A stretch of DNA of 64,000 nucleotides from Macrothele yani (GCA_039090855.1 CM077027.1:104941187-105005186), one strand, 5' to 3'; counted from the stretch's first letter, positions 1-10,952 are shown. Notes: a model not told the origin generated them from the letters alone. Translations and numbers: made by a program.

Positions 1-660
1 AGGTTTCATTTTAATACTGCTATGTAGGGTGTTGTTATACCCCTGAATTAAATCATCTAGTACATCTATATACTTAAACGTATTTCGACTTGTGAAACAT
101 CTCCACATACGAGTTTTTAACGTGCGGTTGAATCTTTCGATTATGGAAGCTTTTGTTTCGTTGTTCGTAGTAAAGAAATGAACATTTTTCTGCTTTAAGA
201 AATTCTGAAATACGCTGTTTTTAAATCCAGTTCCTTTATCTGTCTGTATTTTTTTCGGTAGTCGTTGACCAAATATCTGTGTAAAAGCTTCCATTATGCT
301 TGATCCGGTCTTTTGTTTCAACGGAATAGCCCAGGCAAACTTTGACAGAATATCGATGCATGTTAATATGTAGCGAAAGCCACCATTATACCTCCGTAAA
401 TTTGACATGTCTACGAGATCGGCTTGCCATTGTTCATCTAATTTGGAAACAAAAACTCTATTTCTAAGAAATTTTCACTTCACGGGTTTGTGAAGAGTGT
501 AAGCATTCTGACTTTCCAACCATTTCATCACATCTTTCTTCTTTATTTTTCCCTTCACGGCACGGTATAAAGCATCGACACCACCAAAACTGCCGTTTAG
601 TCTCGGATTGTTATAAATTTGACTCAGTTCGACTACCATTACAGCAATTAATTTCAACAC
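1..660 (-). pseudogene. Maverick/Polinton-type DDE integrase, broken and cut by the window edge
   Basis: The minus strand reads as the retroviral-type integrase carried by Maverick/Polinton DNA transposons, which inserts the element into chromosomal DNA. The N-terminal module contains SFGGVDALYRAV (about 540-600). The catalytic core follows, with the first Asp in QADLVD (codon 418-420), the second in QTDKGTG (238-240) and the Glu in ASIIERFNRT (136-138). All three catalytic residues are present. A single in-frame TGA at 475-477 separates the N-terminal module from the core; the frame is otherwise kept. The C-terminus lies beyond position 1, and no other Polinton gene is visible upstream. Family assignment rests on recognised motifs, not on a search. 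Confidence 0.72.
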
Positions 661-901
661 TTTTCACACTGAATGAAATGTTCATCTTTCCAGACCTGCG
701 AATACCATTCAAATGTGTGAAATGTACAATATATATGTTCTTTAAACTCTACAATAGTTACGTCATAATAACCATAATTATAAACCCAAAATTTAAAGAT
801 ATATAGAGGGGAATAACACATTACTTATGAAACCAGAGCTCTCGGAAAGCTATGTTGTATTAAGACAACAAATCAAAAGTGTGGGAAAAAAAAAAAGTTC
901 T

Positions 902-2016
902 TCACATACACCCAACCAGCCGCGTTTTCCAAATTGTAGCCATCACATCCTCCTCCTCATCCTCCACCACCGATCGACCGCCTCCTCCACCTGGGAAGGT
1001 GGAGGAGCCATAGGATAACATTGGCTCCTCCACTGTTTTAGAACTCCCATTTCCTATACTACTGCTGTTTCTCCTAAAAGCTCTCCAGGCAAGTTTTATG
1101 CGCCAATTAATTTCTTTATCAATGTGACCCTCACTTGATATCTGCTGTCCAAGATAAACGTACGTATCTATTATCTTCAGCTTTTCTCCATCAATCGATA
1201 AATCTTCATTTCTTGTAAATGCATTGTTCATCACTTTTGTCTTCTGAAAGTTCATTTTTAATCCCACTTCTTTACTCTTGTCAGCAAGTTCCTGGATCAT
1301 ATTCTGCAGCTCTGAAGAGGTAGTTGCAAAGATGACTACGCATCAGCAAAACGAAGGTGAGTTAAGTAATTTCCATTCATCTTTATCCTTTGTTTTTCCA
1401 GTTCAATGATTGAAAGACATTTTGCAATGTGGCGATAAAGAGCTTGGGAGATGTGGTGTCACCTTGTCTCACTCCTTTTGCATTGCAATTCTTATTTGTG
1501 CTGTATCCTCAAATACCCGAACCTTTGCACTTTCATTTTCATAGATGTTATTAATAATGCTAATGTATGCATCTTCAATACCGCAGGATTTCAAAGCCAT
1601 TGTTACTGCTAATGGCTTCACCGAATCAAAGGCTTTTTCATAATCGATAAAAGCCATGCACAATGGAAGTTCATATTCCCTCGCTCTTTCAATTAGTTCT
1701 CTCAGTACATAGATATGATCTATAGTGCTGTAGTCACTCCTGAATCCAGGTTGTTCTCTTGGTTGGGCCATGTCTAGTGTTTCCTTCAAGCGATGTGAAA
1801 AAACCTTAGTGAAGGTTTTATAAACCACTGAAAGGAGGCTGATGGGCCTGTAGTTCCTGAGATCCTCAATGTCACCTTTTTTATGGAGTAAGATTATTGC
1901 AGCATTGTTCCAATCCTCAGGAATCTTTCCTTCATTAAGACATCTGGTGAAAACTTGGGCGAGTGTAGTTTCAGTTTCTCCACTTGCATCTTGTGGCAAT
2001 GTAAGTATATCCACGA
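902..2016 (-). pseudogene. RTE-type LINE reverse transcriptase fragment, 5'- and 3'-truncated
   Basis: On the minus strand the order is typical of an RTE-clade LINE reverse transcriptase. NYRPISLLSVVYK lies near 1830-1870. Motif A, AFIDYEKAFDSV, lies near 1612-1656 with its catalytic Asp, and GVRQGDTTSP near 1443-1475. The FADD active-site box near 1330-1345 is broken by a frameshift and an in-frame stop. Past it come the conserved LQNMIQEL and VGLKMNFQKTKV segments and YVYLGQQIS. The endonuclease domain is missing; RT similarity begins near 2013 with DASGETETTLAQVF. The 3' part stops near 1030, without the C-terminal domain or the TGA-repeat tail seen in other copies here. It is therefore a dead internal fragment. 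Confidence 0.82.
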
Positions 2017-2264
2017 AGCAGCACAAAGTTACACAGAAAGGAAATGAATATGCACACGAACAATGAATGGCATATCGGCATGTCAAACGATATGAATAAC
2101 ACATGTGCACAAGTATATGAAATGTACTATGCCATCATAATTCATCCGAACGGAACTTAAATGTGGTTAGAGCGCAAAACATTATTAAGTAACTCATCAA
2201 CTTTATAAAAATAACAAAGGTACCAAATGTACCACTATAGTAATCCGCGATCGAGGAAAGCACT

Positions 2265-2505
2265 AACACAGCAAAAACTCACAAGTATAGGAAATTTAAA
2301 AAACAAGGCACAAATTCAGGAAACAACAGATAAGATAATGATAAAGAGATACTGGGGAGCTCACACAAGTACCGAGACCGATTATTCGTGAAAACACAGC
2401 AAAAACACACAATTATAGCAAATTGAAAATACATTACTTGTGAAACACAGTAAAAACACGCAAATATAGCAAATTTAAAATACATGGAAAACAGCAGAAT
2501 CAACA
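2265..2505. repeat. Short degenerate AT-rich tandem repeat
   Basis: At least three related units beginning near 2267, 2395 and 2448 share CACAGCAAAAAC, then ATAG(C/G)AAATT, then AAAATACA. The spacing is irregular, about 50 to 125 bp. The rest of 2110-2520 shows no gene or known element. Confidence 0.5.
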
Positions 2506-2531
2506 AGCACTAAGTCTACAAAAACCAGAGA

Positions 2532-2553
2532 ATTTGCGAACGGGTTCGCAAAT
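2532..2553. repeat. Perfect short inverted repeat
   Basis: The arms ATTTGCGAAC and GTTCGCAAAT are perfectly complementary around a two-base centre. The palindrome lies just downstream of the stop of the gag-like reading frame at 2600-5080 (minus strand). It could be part of that element's 3' untranslated region; no function is shown. Confidence 0.6.
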
Positions 2554-4230
2554 CCCCTAGCTTTAAGAGAACAAAAAGGGATCGGTATGGGGAAGTGAGC
2601 TAAAGGTCATCGGCCAGAGGAAATGAGGTATCACATATATGCTTCTCAGCGAGCTTCTTCAAGGAGGCGAGACGGCGCGTGTAACGTCTCAAAAACGCCT
2701 GATACCGAGGATCGGTGTCACACAGAGATTTAAAAAATGACACATAAGCTTCGAATTGCGTTACCGCTGCAAACAGGTCCAGATCAGGTGAGTGGAGGAA
2801 TTCTTCAGAACAAACAATCGTACGTGCAGATTGAAAAAAACGTAAAAGTTGCTGTCTGGACAGTGGTCCAGGAACTGGAGGAAACGTATCAATGGCCTGT
2901 AGAACCTCAGCATCATAGACAGGATTAACAGGTCCTGAGCGGAGAAGCATACCGTTTAAAGAATCATCAGGTGGAGAAACACCGGAACCAGAAACACCGG
3001 GGACAATAGGTGAATCATCAGAAAGAGGCACAGAAAGTTGTTTTAACTTTTTCTGTTTTACAGCGCCTTTGAAAGTTCCAATACGCTTCGAAGAAGATGC
3101 TGAGGCGGATATATCCATTAGTGGATCAGGCTCACCTCACGAGTCAGGAGACGAGGAAACCAACGTCGCCGAAGAAGCAATACGTAGCAGATCAGCCTTA
3201 GGGAAGACTGGTACAACAGCCGAGGCTGCAGGAAAAAGTGGCAACAAGGGTATTGTAGGCAAGGTTGTAATTGGAGACCCGATATCCTAGAGGCTAGGAG
3301 AAGAACCAGACGGCCGATCTGCCAAACCACCACTCAACACATCCGTATCGAAACACTCCGCTGTAGACACATCTGCAGTAGAAGACATCTCTGCCAATCT
3401 TAAAGGTGGATGCACAATCGTACGGGTCGGGAGAGGAGGAAAGGCAGCATTGTCCGTGACAGAAATGTTCGTCTGACGGAGAAACGAAGAGGTCACGTCA
3501 GGCAAACTACCGGTAGTGGGGGATAGTAGAAAGACCAATATGGTCAGCAGTGGGTTGCGAACTTGATGAACGTCCACGTCAAAAGCGTTCACAAGAGGCA
3601 GTAGTATGATCCTGTGTTAAACAGTGTGTAGAATAGTGAGTGGTGAAAACCTTGAAACTGTACGTTCGTGAGCCAATTTCAACAGTAGCCTCCTAAGGTC
3701 AATCCGCCAAGGCTTTCTCATTGGAGAAGACGACCAATAACTGACGGCGAGGTCCTGTAGCATGTGCAAATCCAGTTCCGCGGGGAACGTCAGAGAGGCG
3801 ACGAACTTTGCCAACAATTTTACATACATGACTGACAAGGAGAGGAAGAGCAGTATCAGGCACCTCCTGTGGAACAGGATAGAACGTAATGTTCAACGGT
3901 CGTTTGGAAAGAGGCGAAGGGATGAGATGTTTTGTCCCAATCGTAAGTCCGTGTGCAAGAAAAAGTCAGCATCCTCCTTGTGATTGAACTGAACCGAGAT
4001 ACCCCGAGGAGTACGGGAAATTCCCGCAATGGACGCAGACGACATATGTCCAGAGAGGGCTTCCATATAGCGTGGCAATGGAGTATTTGGTAAGGCATGA
4101 AAAAGCACACCTTATCCAGGAGGTTATGGAACTCACGGCCAATCTGCGAATTGTCATCTATCGTTACCGTCACCTTGTGGTTGGATACCTGAATAATAGG
4201 TGTTGATTGCAAAAAAAAAAAAAAAAAAAG

Positions 4231-4457
4231 GCCGCCCTGGTGGCGCAGTGGTCTAAGGCGTTGGCCTCTGCTCATTCGTCCGTAAGGGGTCCGGGTTCGA
4301 ATCCCGGTCAGGCATGGATGTTGTGTTTGTCTTACGGCACTGGCTCTCTCCCTTCCCTGGAACCAGTGACCCTAAATTAGGGACGGGCGACTGCTTATAG
4401 CCCATTGAGTTGCTCACGGTGGTCGTTAAACCTCCAATCAAAAAAAAAAAAAAAAAA
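4231..4457 (+). mobile_element. SINE-A (tRNA-derived SINE), copy 1
   Basis: This is a full-length copy of the commonest SINE in the window. The tRNA-related head has an A box (TGGCGCAGTGG) and a perfect B box (GGTTCGAATCC). A body of about 130 bp follows, ending CCAATC plus a poly(A) tail. It sits in the gag-like frame at 2600-5080 and is flanked by a target duplication of about 11 bp, ATTGCAAAAAA (from 4207 and from 4457). Confidence 0.9.
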
Positions 4458-4656
4458 TTGCAAAAAACAATCAGGTTGAGAGGAATCGGACGTAGAAGTA
4501 GCTCCTCGTTGCGCTGTAGAGGCAAATGACATCCTCGGAAGAGAAGTCTGTTCAGATCCGGCAGGCACAGAAGGCTGTGAGAGAAGAGAAGCGCAGGCCG
4601 AAGGCAAGACAGTAGAATCAGTAGTACCCAGGGAGGGCACCGAAGCAGATGCAGGA

Positions 4657-4881
4657 TGCCGCCCCGGTGGCGCAGTGGTCTAAGGCGCTTGCCTATGATC
4701 ATTCGTCCGTAAGGGGTCCGGGTTCGAATCCCGTTCAGGCATGGATGTTGTGTTTGTCTTACGGCACTGGCTCTCTCCCTTCCCTGGAACCAGTGACCCT
4801 AAATTAGGGACGGGCGAATGCTTATAGCCCATTGAGTTGCTCACGGTGGTCGTTAAACCTCCAATCAAAAAAAAAAAAAAA
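4657..4881 (+). mobile_element. SINE-A, copy 2
   Basis: This near-identical sister of the copy at 4231 has intact A and B boxes, the same body and a poly(A) tail of about 18. The target duplication AAGCAGATGCAGGA (4643-4656 and 4882-4895) is perfect over 14 bp, indicating a recent insertion through target-primed reverse transcription into the same gag-like frame. Confidence 0.93.
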
Positions 4882-5296
4882 AAGCAGATGCAGGAGGTGA
4901 AGAAGAAAGCGCAGCCAAGTTCAGTGAAGGCACCGAAGCAGTAGTACTAGAAAGCTGGGAGGGCATCTTAGCATACACATCTGAGGACGAGAGTATGTTT
5001 ACTTCCAAAGACGTGGAAAGTGTGACGTGATGTGCATCCGCCACGCCCAGAGATGATAAGGAAATACCGGAAGCCGCCATATTGGCAGCTTCCAAACGTA
5101 AACAACCGAGCAAACAATAAGAAAACGGATGAATATGAACTAATACGAGGACGAGAACGCTAGAAAAGTAGCTCAAAACGTACACAGTACCTTTAGACAG
5201 CCGGGCCACGCAACAGGTGAGTGAGGGACGAGGTATTCCACACTAAAATGTATAAAATATTGGAGCCACCAACAGCTACGTCTATCACGAACGAGC

Positions 5297-5541
5297 AATG
5301 GGCTGGACATACTGCCAGAAGGACAGACCATTGATGGACAGCTAAAATTTTAGATTGGATTCCAAGAGATAGGAAAAGACCCAGAAGAAGACCACATGGA
5401 AAATGGGTGGATGAAATTCGAAAGTATGCGGGGGTAACATGGAGGAGACTGGCACAAGGCAGACCGTTGTGGAAGAAACTTGGGGAGACCTTCATCCAGT
5501 AGTGGATTGATAGTGGTTGACAATGATGATGATGATGATGT
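5297..5541 (+). mobile_element. RTE LINE 3' end with (TGA)n tail
   Basis: The plus strand carries the last 80 or so codons of an RTE reverse transcriptase (AGHTARRTDH, DRKRPRRRPHGKWVDEIRKY), closely matching the longer copy at 43109-43606. It ends in the family's short ATGATGATG tail at 5520-5541. Stop codons interrupt the last codons. Its 5' boundary is an abrupt truncation, as usual for LINE insertions. It directly abuts an opposite-strand RTE endonuclease fragment. Confidence 0.85.
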
Positions 5542-5544
5542 TAA

Positions 5545-6553
5545 TACATTTTGTTTGTCTTATGAGCTTGCCACTTCGAGTTTAGTGTTGAGGTGCATCT
5601 TACATCTCACCAATCTATGATCACTACCTGTGTTGAATTTGTTTAGCACACTGCAGTCTTCGGTGACGAAGTTTTTGTTACACATAATAAAATCAATTTC
5701 AGTTGTCGTCCCATTCATATGTCTCCATGCCCATTTCCTGTGTGGCGTTTTCTTAAAAAAGGAGTTCATGATGAAAAACCTTTCTGCTTCTGCGAATTCT
5801 ACGAGAGTATTTCCACGTTGATTTCTGTTCCCGTAACCGAATTTACCAACCGAAGTTTCATTCTGCTGCTGTTGCCCTACGTTTCATTGAAATCGTCCAT
5901 AATGATCTTCAAGTTATGTTTGCCTTTGTTATTTAGATTCCGAATTTCCTCATAAAACTCTTCGATTTCTTCTTCAGGGTGACTTGTGGTGGGTGCATAA
6001 GCTTGAATAATCTGGGCCTGGTATCTTTTCGAGAGTTGGATAACGAGTCGTGCAGCTCTGTCAGAGGAACTTTCACCTTCTACAACTTTATCCTTCAGTT
6101 TCTTGTTTATTATAAATCCAACACCACTAGTTCTGCCAGTATCTGTCCCACTATAATAGAAGATATATCCCCTTTTTAGTTCAATGAGATCTCCTTTTCT
6201 CCTTACCTCACTTAGCCCGACGATGTTCCACGTGATCCTTTGTAGTTCCTTTTCCAATTCAAGAAGCCTTGCATCAGAAGATAGGGCGCTTCCGTTGTAA
6301 GTAGCCAAGATCAGCATCAAATGACAGCCTAGTCCGGTCCTCCGGTGATCCTTAGCACCCTCTGCCTTAATGTCGCATTGGCCGCTACCTTGGCCAGGTA
6401 CATTCCAGCTGCCGGAGACTGAGGGCCAAGATTTAAGTTGTGGAGTCATTTTGGAGGGGTTTGGCCATAACTCACCACGCTGGCCAAGCGGGTTGGTGAG
6501 TGTGGGATAGCATTTCCTCTAATTCCGGTGGTATATTTATACCGCTACTGGCG
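5545..6553 (-). pseudogene. RTE LINE 5' untranslated region and AP-endonuclease domain
   Basis: The minus strand encodes the N-terminal apurinic-like endonuclease that nicks target DNA in RTE-clade LINEs. Visible motifs are LATYNG (about 6285-6300), LSEVRRKGD with the catalytic Glu (about 6190-6215), IIQAYAPTTSH (about 5975-6010), DDFNET in place of the usual GDFNA (about 5880) and SDHRLV (about 5605-5625). A frameshift lies between DDFNE and the segment with KKTPHRKWAW. The leader before the ATG at 6447-6449 fits an RTE 5' untranslated region. The sequence stops at 5545, exactly where the plus-strand RTE tail begins, so the RT half is missing. Confidence 0.82.
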
Positions 6554-6844
6554 GTGAAGGTGTTATTGACGACGAACGTTTCAAAATTATTTTTCTGAAT
6601 GAAAATAAAAAGTGGATTAAAATTTTCAGATTTTTAGAAAAAAGCCTCAAAGAAATAATGCAGTTCGTATATAAATTCTTCAAGATAGCAATTTCACCCA
6701 GCAATTTCTTGTAGGGTTTATATTTTCAGGCAAGTTTTAGACGCAACTAACTATGCCTCATAAAATTTTTGTCCTGCGTATCAGGAAGGAGGTTATCTTG
6801 GTTGAATTTAGAGGCTGAGACACGACAGAAGAGTAGACGAATCA

Positions 6845-7570
6845 GAGAAATGGGAGTGCCAGATCAAATATGGAAATCACAGTTGGAAGTGCCAGATCAA
6901 ATATGGAAGTCATAGTTGGAAGTGCCAGATTATAGGTGGGAGTCAACATAGTTGGGAGTTCCAGATTACAGGTGGGAGTCGACATAGTTAGGAGTGCCAG
7001 ATTATAGGTGGGAGTCGACATAGTTGGGAGTGCCAGATAAAAGGTGCGAGTCGACATATTTGGGAGTGATAGGTTATAGGTGGGAATCGACATAGTTGGA
7101 AGTGACAGATTTAAGGTGGGAGTCGACATAGTTGGAAGTGGCAGATTTAAGGTGGGAGTAGACATAATTGAGAGTGTCAAACTAAAGGTGGAAGTCGACA
7201 TAGTTGGGTGAGCCAGACTTTAGGTACGAGTCGACATATTTAAGAGTGCCAGATTAAAGGTCGGAGTCGACGTAGTTGAAAGTGCCAAAAAAAGGTGGGA
7301 GTCGACGTAGTTGGGAGTGCCAGATTATAGGTGGGGGTCGACATAGTTGTGAGTGTCAAATTATAAGTGACAGGGAGTCCACGTAGTTGGTAGTGCTAGA
7401 TTATAGGTGGAATTCGACATAGTGAAAGTGTCAGATTATAGGTGGGAGTGCCAGATTATAAGTGGGAGTAGACATAGTTGGGAGTGCGAGATTATAGGTG
7501 ATGGGAGTCGATATAGTTGGGAGTGCCAGATTATAGGTGGGAGTAGACATAGTTGGGTATGCCAGGCTAT
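6845..7570. repeat. 36-bp minisatellite, about 20 copies
   Basis: A unit of 36 bp contains GGTGGGAGTCGACATAGTTG followed by GGAGTGCCAGAT. It recurs about twenty times with substitutions and a few short indels. Because 36 is a multiple of three, the minus strand stays open across about ten units and reads as a 12-residue repeat (MSTPTYNLALPT-like). There is no start context or flanking gene, so the frame is taken as a by-product of the repeat. The 290 bp on the left show nothing recognisable. Confidence 0.93.
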
Positions 7571-8747
7571 GATGACACAACGAACGCTTCTAAGGAGAGA
7601 GAGCGAGGGAAAAATAACATATGATCTTATTTGTAGTTTGGAGTGAGTCTTAATGTGCCCGTTAGACTCACAGAGAGTTATTCAGTGGTTTAGAGGAACA
7701 CAGCCTACTGGGATCTATCTATCTTCATTTATCCAATCTTCATTATCTCCAAGGTTTTCTCTTCGCGTAAAGATCGCTACAAAAATTTCGTTAAAATCAT
7801 GAAATCCTCAATTTTATGATTATCCAAAGTGGTTCAGAAGGTACTGATCTCTATTCTCTTACATAAGTTAGCCGGAAGGCTACAAAATGTTAACGGAAAA
7901 ACTCATTCAACGCGTTTTTCGTCAAAAAAAAATCCCACTAAAACTGGCAGATGATGCATAAACTGAACAGCCTTATTCTGTTCAAAAGCAAGCTTCAGAA
8001 CCCATTTCGTTAGTAAATACGACCCAAACATAAATACCATTGATACGCTTCCAATTCACATTTCGCTGATCAATCAAAAGAGTGAACATGCATTTTTCCT
8101 TTGACACTGGATCTTTGGAAACATGGATACCGTCTGATTGGAAGATGGATGCTCTGATGACCACTAGGCTACTTGCGGCCATAAATATCTTCACTGTTAA
8201 AGCGATATATGAAGAAATTTGTTTAAAGAAATATATCAATTATTTAGCGATATTTCTTTAAATAAATGTAAAACGTTTTCAAGTTAGGTATAATGGATTG
8301 TGCATATGAACTTCCTTTAATGCTAAATAGCCGACGAACAGAAATAATGTAGAGTTTTTTAAGTAATGTAACGGAAAGACGAGAAACGTCTAAGAGACCA
8401 AATACAAAACGATTTATCCAGATGAATTCCTTTAGTGTTAAAACGTGGAAATTTATCCAAAAAATAGTACCTTGTCAAGGTGAACACACTTAAATTATAG
8501 CAGTGGATTAGAATAGAATTAGTTCAATGAAAAATGCATTGCCGCGATGATTTGCTTTAAGTTTTGAAGCCTGGAAGTTATACAAAAATATTTTTCGAGA
8601 AAAAAAGCACCATCCAAATGAATAATCTGGATAATACATCACTTAGTTATAAATAAAATAAGGTATATTGAATAATTGCTTGATATCATGGAGCCGACAT
8701 CCACCTCGAACAACATATATCAAGTTATGACATTGAATAAAAAATTA
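7571..8747. other. No recognised feature
   Basis: AT-rich sequence with only short open frames. The longest, at 7982-8239 on the minus strand, has no recognisable domain. No element boundary is evident. Confidence 0.5.
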
Positions 8748-8821
8748 ATAGGCGTATAAAACTTGGCTGGAGCGCATTTCGGAGAAACGGTACAATTTGC
8801 AAGAGCAATTTGCCATTATGT
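8748..8821 (+). mobile_element. RTE LINE fragment, piece 1 of a split copy
   Basis: This reads RRIKLGWSAFRRNGTICKSN, matching the linker between RT and C-terminal domain of the window's other RTE copies (IKLAWRAFRRN at about 1075; KSNMPLCLK at 43109-43140). It stops at the TTAA target site of the element at 8826-10945 and resumes at about 10953. Confidence 0.75.
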
Positions 8822-8825
8822 TTAA

Positions 8826-10945
8826 CCCTTTAACTGGCTGGAAAGAGTTAACTTGGGGTTAATCAGCTCGAAAGAATATCCTCACTGTCTAAGAAACGGG
8901 AAGAAAGCGGCTGGAATGAGTGAACCGGAGCATCAAAAAGTATCTCTTTCCTCTTGACTTTGTTATTGAAAGTGTTGTTAGCAGGTTGATTGACACTAAT
9001 CCTTTCTGAGTGATTACCAGCTGAAAATGAATTCTGAATGACTAATCCTTTCTGAGTGATTACGAGCTGAAAATGATTTCTAAATGACTAATCCTTTCTG
9101 AGTCATTTCCAGCAGAAAATGATTTCTGAATGACTAATCCTTTCTGAGTGATTACCAGCAGAAAATGATTTCCGAATGACTAATCCTTTCTGAGTGATTA
9201 CCAGCAGAAAATGATTTCTAAATGACTAATCCTTTCTGAGTGATTACCAGCTGAAAATGATTTCTGAATGACTACTCCTTTCTGAGTGATTACCAGCTGA
9301 AAATGATTTCTGAATGACTACTCCTTTCTGAGTGATTACCAGCTGAAAATTATTTCTGAATGACTAATCTTTTCTGAGTGATTACCAGCTGAAACTGATT
9401 TCTGAATGACTAATCCTTTCTGAATGATTACCAGCTGAAAATGATTTTTGAATGACTAATCCTTTCTGAGTGATTACCAGCTGAAAATGATTTCTGAATG
9501 ACTCATCCTTTCTGAGTGATTACCAGCTGAAAATGATTTCTGAATGACTACTCCTTTCTGAGTGATTACCAGCTGAAAATGATTTCTGAATGACTAATCC
9601 TTTCTGAGTGATTACCAGCTGAAAATGATTTCTGAATGACTACTCCTTTCTGAGTGATTACCAGCTGAAAATGATTTCTGAATGACTAATCCTTTCTGAG
9701 TGATTACCAGCTGAAAATGATTTCTAAATGACTAATCCTTTCTGAGTGATTACCAGCAGAAAATGATTTCTGAATGACTAATCCTTTCTGAGTGATTACC
9801 AGCAGAAAATGATTTCTGAATGACTAATCCTTTCTGAGTGATGACCAGCTGAAACTGATTTCTGAATGACTAATCCTTTCTGAATGATTACCAGCTGAAA
9901 ATGATTTTTGAATGACTAATCCTTTCTGAGTGATTACCAGCTGAAAATGATTTCTGAATGACTAATCCTTTCTGAGTGATTACCAGCTGAAAATAATTTC
10001 TGAATGACTACTCCTTTCTGAGTGATTACCAGCTGAAAATGATTTCTGAATGACTAATCCTTTCTGAGTGATTACCAGCTGAAAATGATTTCTGAATGAC
10101 TACTCCTTTCTGAGTGTTTACCAGCTGAAAATGATTTCTGAATGACTAATCCTTTCTGAGTGATTACCAGCTGAAAATGATTTCTAAATGACTAATCCTT
10201 TCTGAGTGATTACCAGCAGAAAATGATTTCTGAATGACTAATCCTTTCTGAGTGATTACCAGCAGAAAATGATTTCTGAATGACTAATCCTTTCTGAGTG
10301 ATGACCAGCAGAAAATGATTTCTGAATGACTAATCCTTTCTGAGTGATTACCAGCTGAAAATGATTTTTGAATGACTAATCCTTTCTGAGTGATTACCAG
10401 ATGAAAATGATTTCTGAATGACTAATCCTTTCTGAGTGATTACCAGCGGAAAATGATTTCTGAATGACTAATCCTTTCTGAGTGATTACCCGTTGAAAAT
10501 GATTTCTGAATGGCTAATCCTTTCTGAATGATTACCAGCTGAAAATGATTTCTGAATGACTAATCCTTTCTGAGTGATTACCAGCTGAAAATGATTTCTG
10601 AATGACTAATCCTTTCTGAGTGATTACCTGCTCCAAAGGCTATAACAACGATGACGAACCTAACAAAGAAGACACAAGCTGCTTGAGTCACTTGCTCCTA
10701 TGAATCGGCATGATACCTATGCCAAGAGCTCTTCCTTATCATGCCTTGAGTCATTGAGGAGAGAGTAAAGAAATGGAAGAAGAAGGTTTATCGCCATTAA
10801 TAGGTTTAAGGTTCGTACTGCTGTGATGAGAGGGAGAAAGGAATTGTTTTGACGTAGCTTTTGTAAACCCGGCCATTATGTGATCATTTCTGTTTATAAA
10901 ACCTCATTAACTTTGGGCACCATTTATTCCAGGTACATTGGCCTC
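8826..10945. mobile_element. TTAA-flanked non-autonomous (piggyBac-like) element carrying a satellite array
   Basis: The element is bounded by TTAA at 8822-8825 and 10946-10949 and starts CCCTTTAACTGG, as in piggyBac-type elements, which target TTAA and begin with CCC. It interrupts an RTE fragment that resumes on the other side. Unique arms (8826-8989 and 10633-10945) surround the 46-bp array. A second copy of the arms lies at 53925-56418, where the right end reads CCTAACGGG then TTAA. In this copy the last bases of the right end are eroded. There is no transposase. Superfamily assignment is inferred from ends and target site only. Confidence 0.62.
8990..10632. repeat. 46-bp satellite array, about 36 copies
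   Basis: A very regular unit of 46 bp (TGACTAATCCTTTCTGAGTG, then ATTACCAGCTGAAAATGATT, then TCTGAA) repeats about 36 times with few indels. Variants such as ACTAATCC/ACTACTCC, CAGCTG/CAGCAG and ATTACC/ATGACC recur in runs, showing that blocks of several units were duplicated together. The array lies inside the TTAA-flanked element; a single monomer survives in the paralogue near 53930. Confidence 0.95.
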
Positions 10946-10952
10946 TTAAATG

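Larger units (their letters stand above)
2600..5080 (-). pseudogene. Gag-like ORF1 of an unidentified retroelement, broken by frameshifts and two SINEs
   Basis: Several minus-strand frames join into one protein-like sequence once the two SINEs are ignored. The likely start is the ATG at 5078-5080 (MAASGISLSS), chosen because the upstream frame looks like leader sequence. A long Ser/Pro/Ala-rich N-terminus follows to about 4470. A more structured middle comes next (KVTVTIDDNSQIGREF near 4140-4190, RTPRGISVQF near 4000, RRQLLVVFSNEKALAD near 3700-3740). The C-terminus (2600-3118) is open for 172 codons. The arrangement resembles ORF1/gag proteins of non-LTR elements, but no zinc knuckle is visible and no RT follows. 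Frameshifts lie near 4100, 3890, 3700, 3600 and 3120-3300. A decayed host gene is an alternative. Confidence 0.45.

Noticed and set aside
5297..6553. 5' inversion of one RTE insertion by twin priming
   Set aside because: Twin priming would place the inverted segment upstream of the 3' part; here it lies beyond the tail.
6842..7201. 119-codon repeat-protein frame on the minus strand
   Set aside because: It exists only because the 36-bp unit is a multiple of three; there is no start context or codon conservation.
8990..10632. Regular 46-bp repeats as a possible CRISPR array
   Set aside because: Units are contiguous with no unique spacers, and the context is a eukaryotic transposon. It is a satellite.
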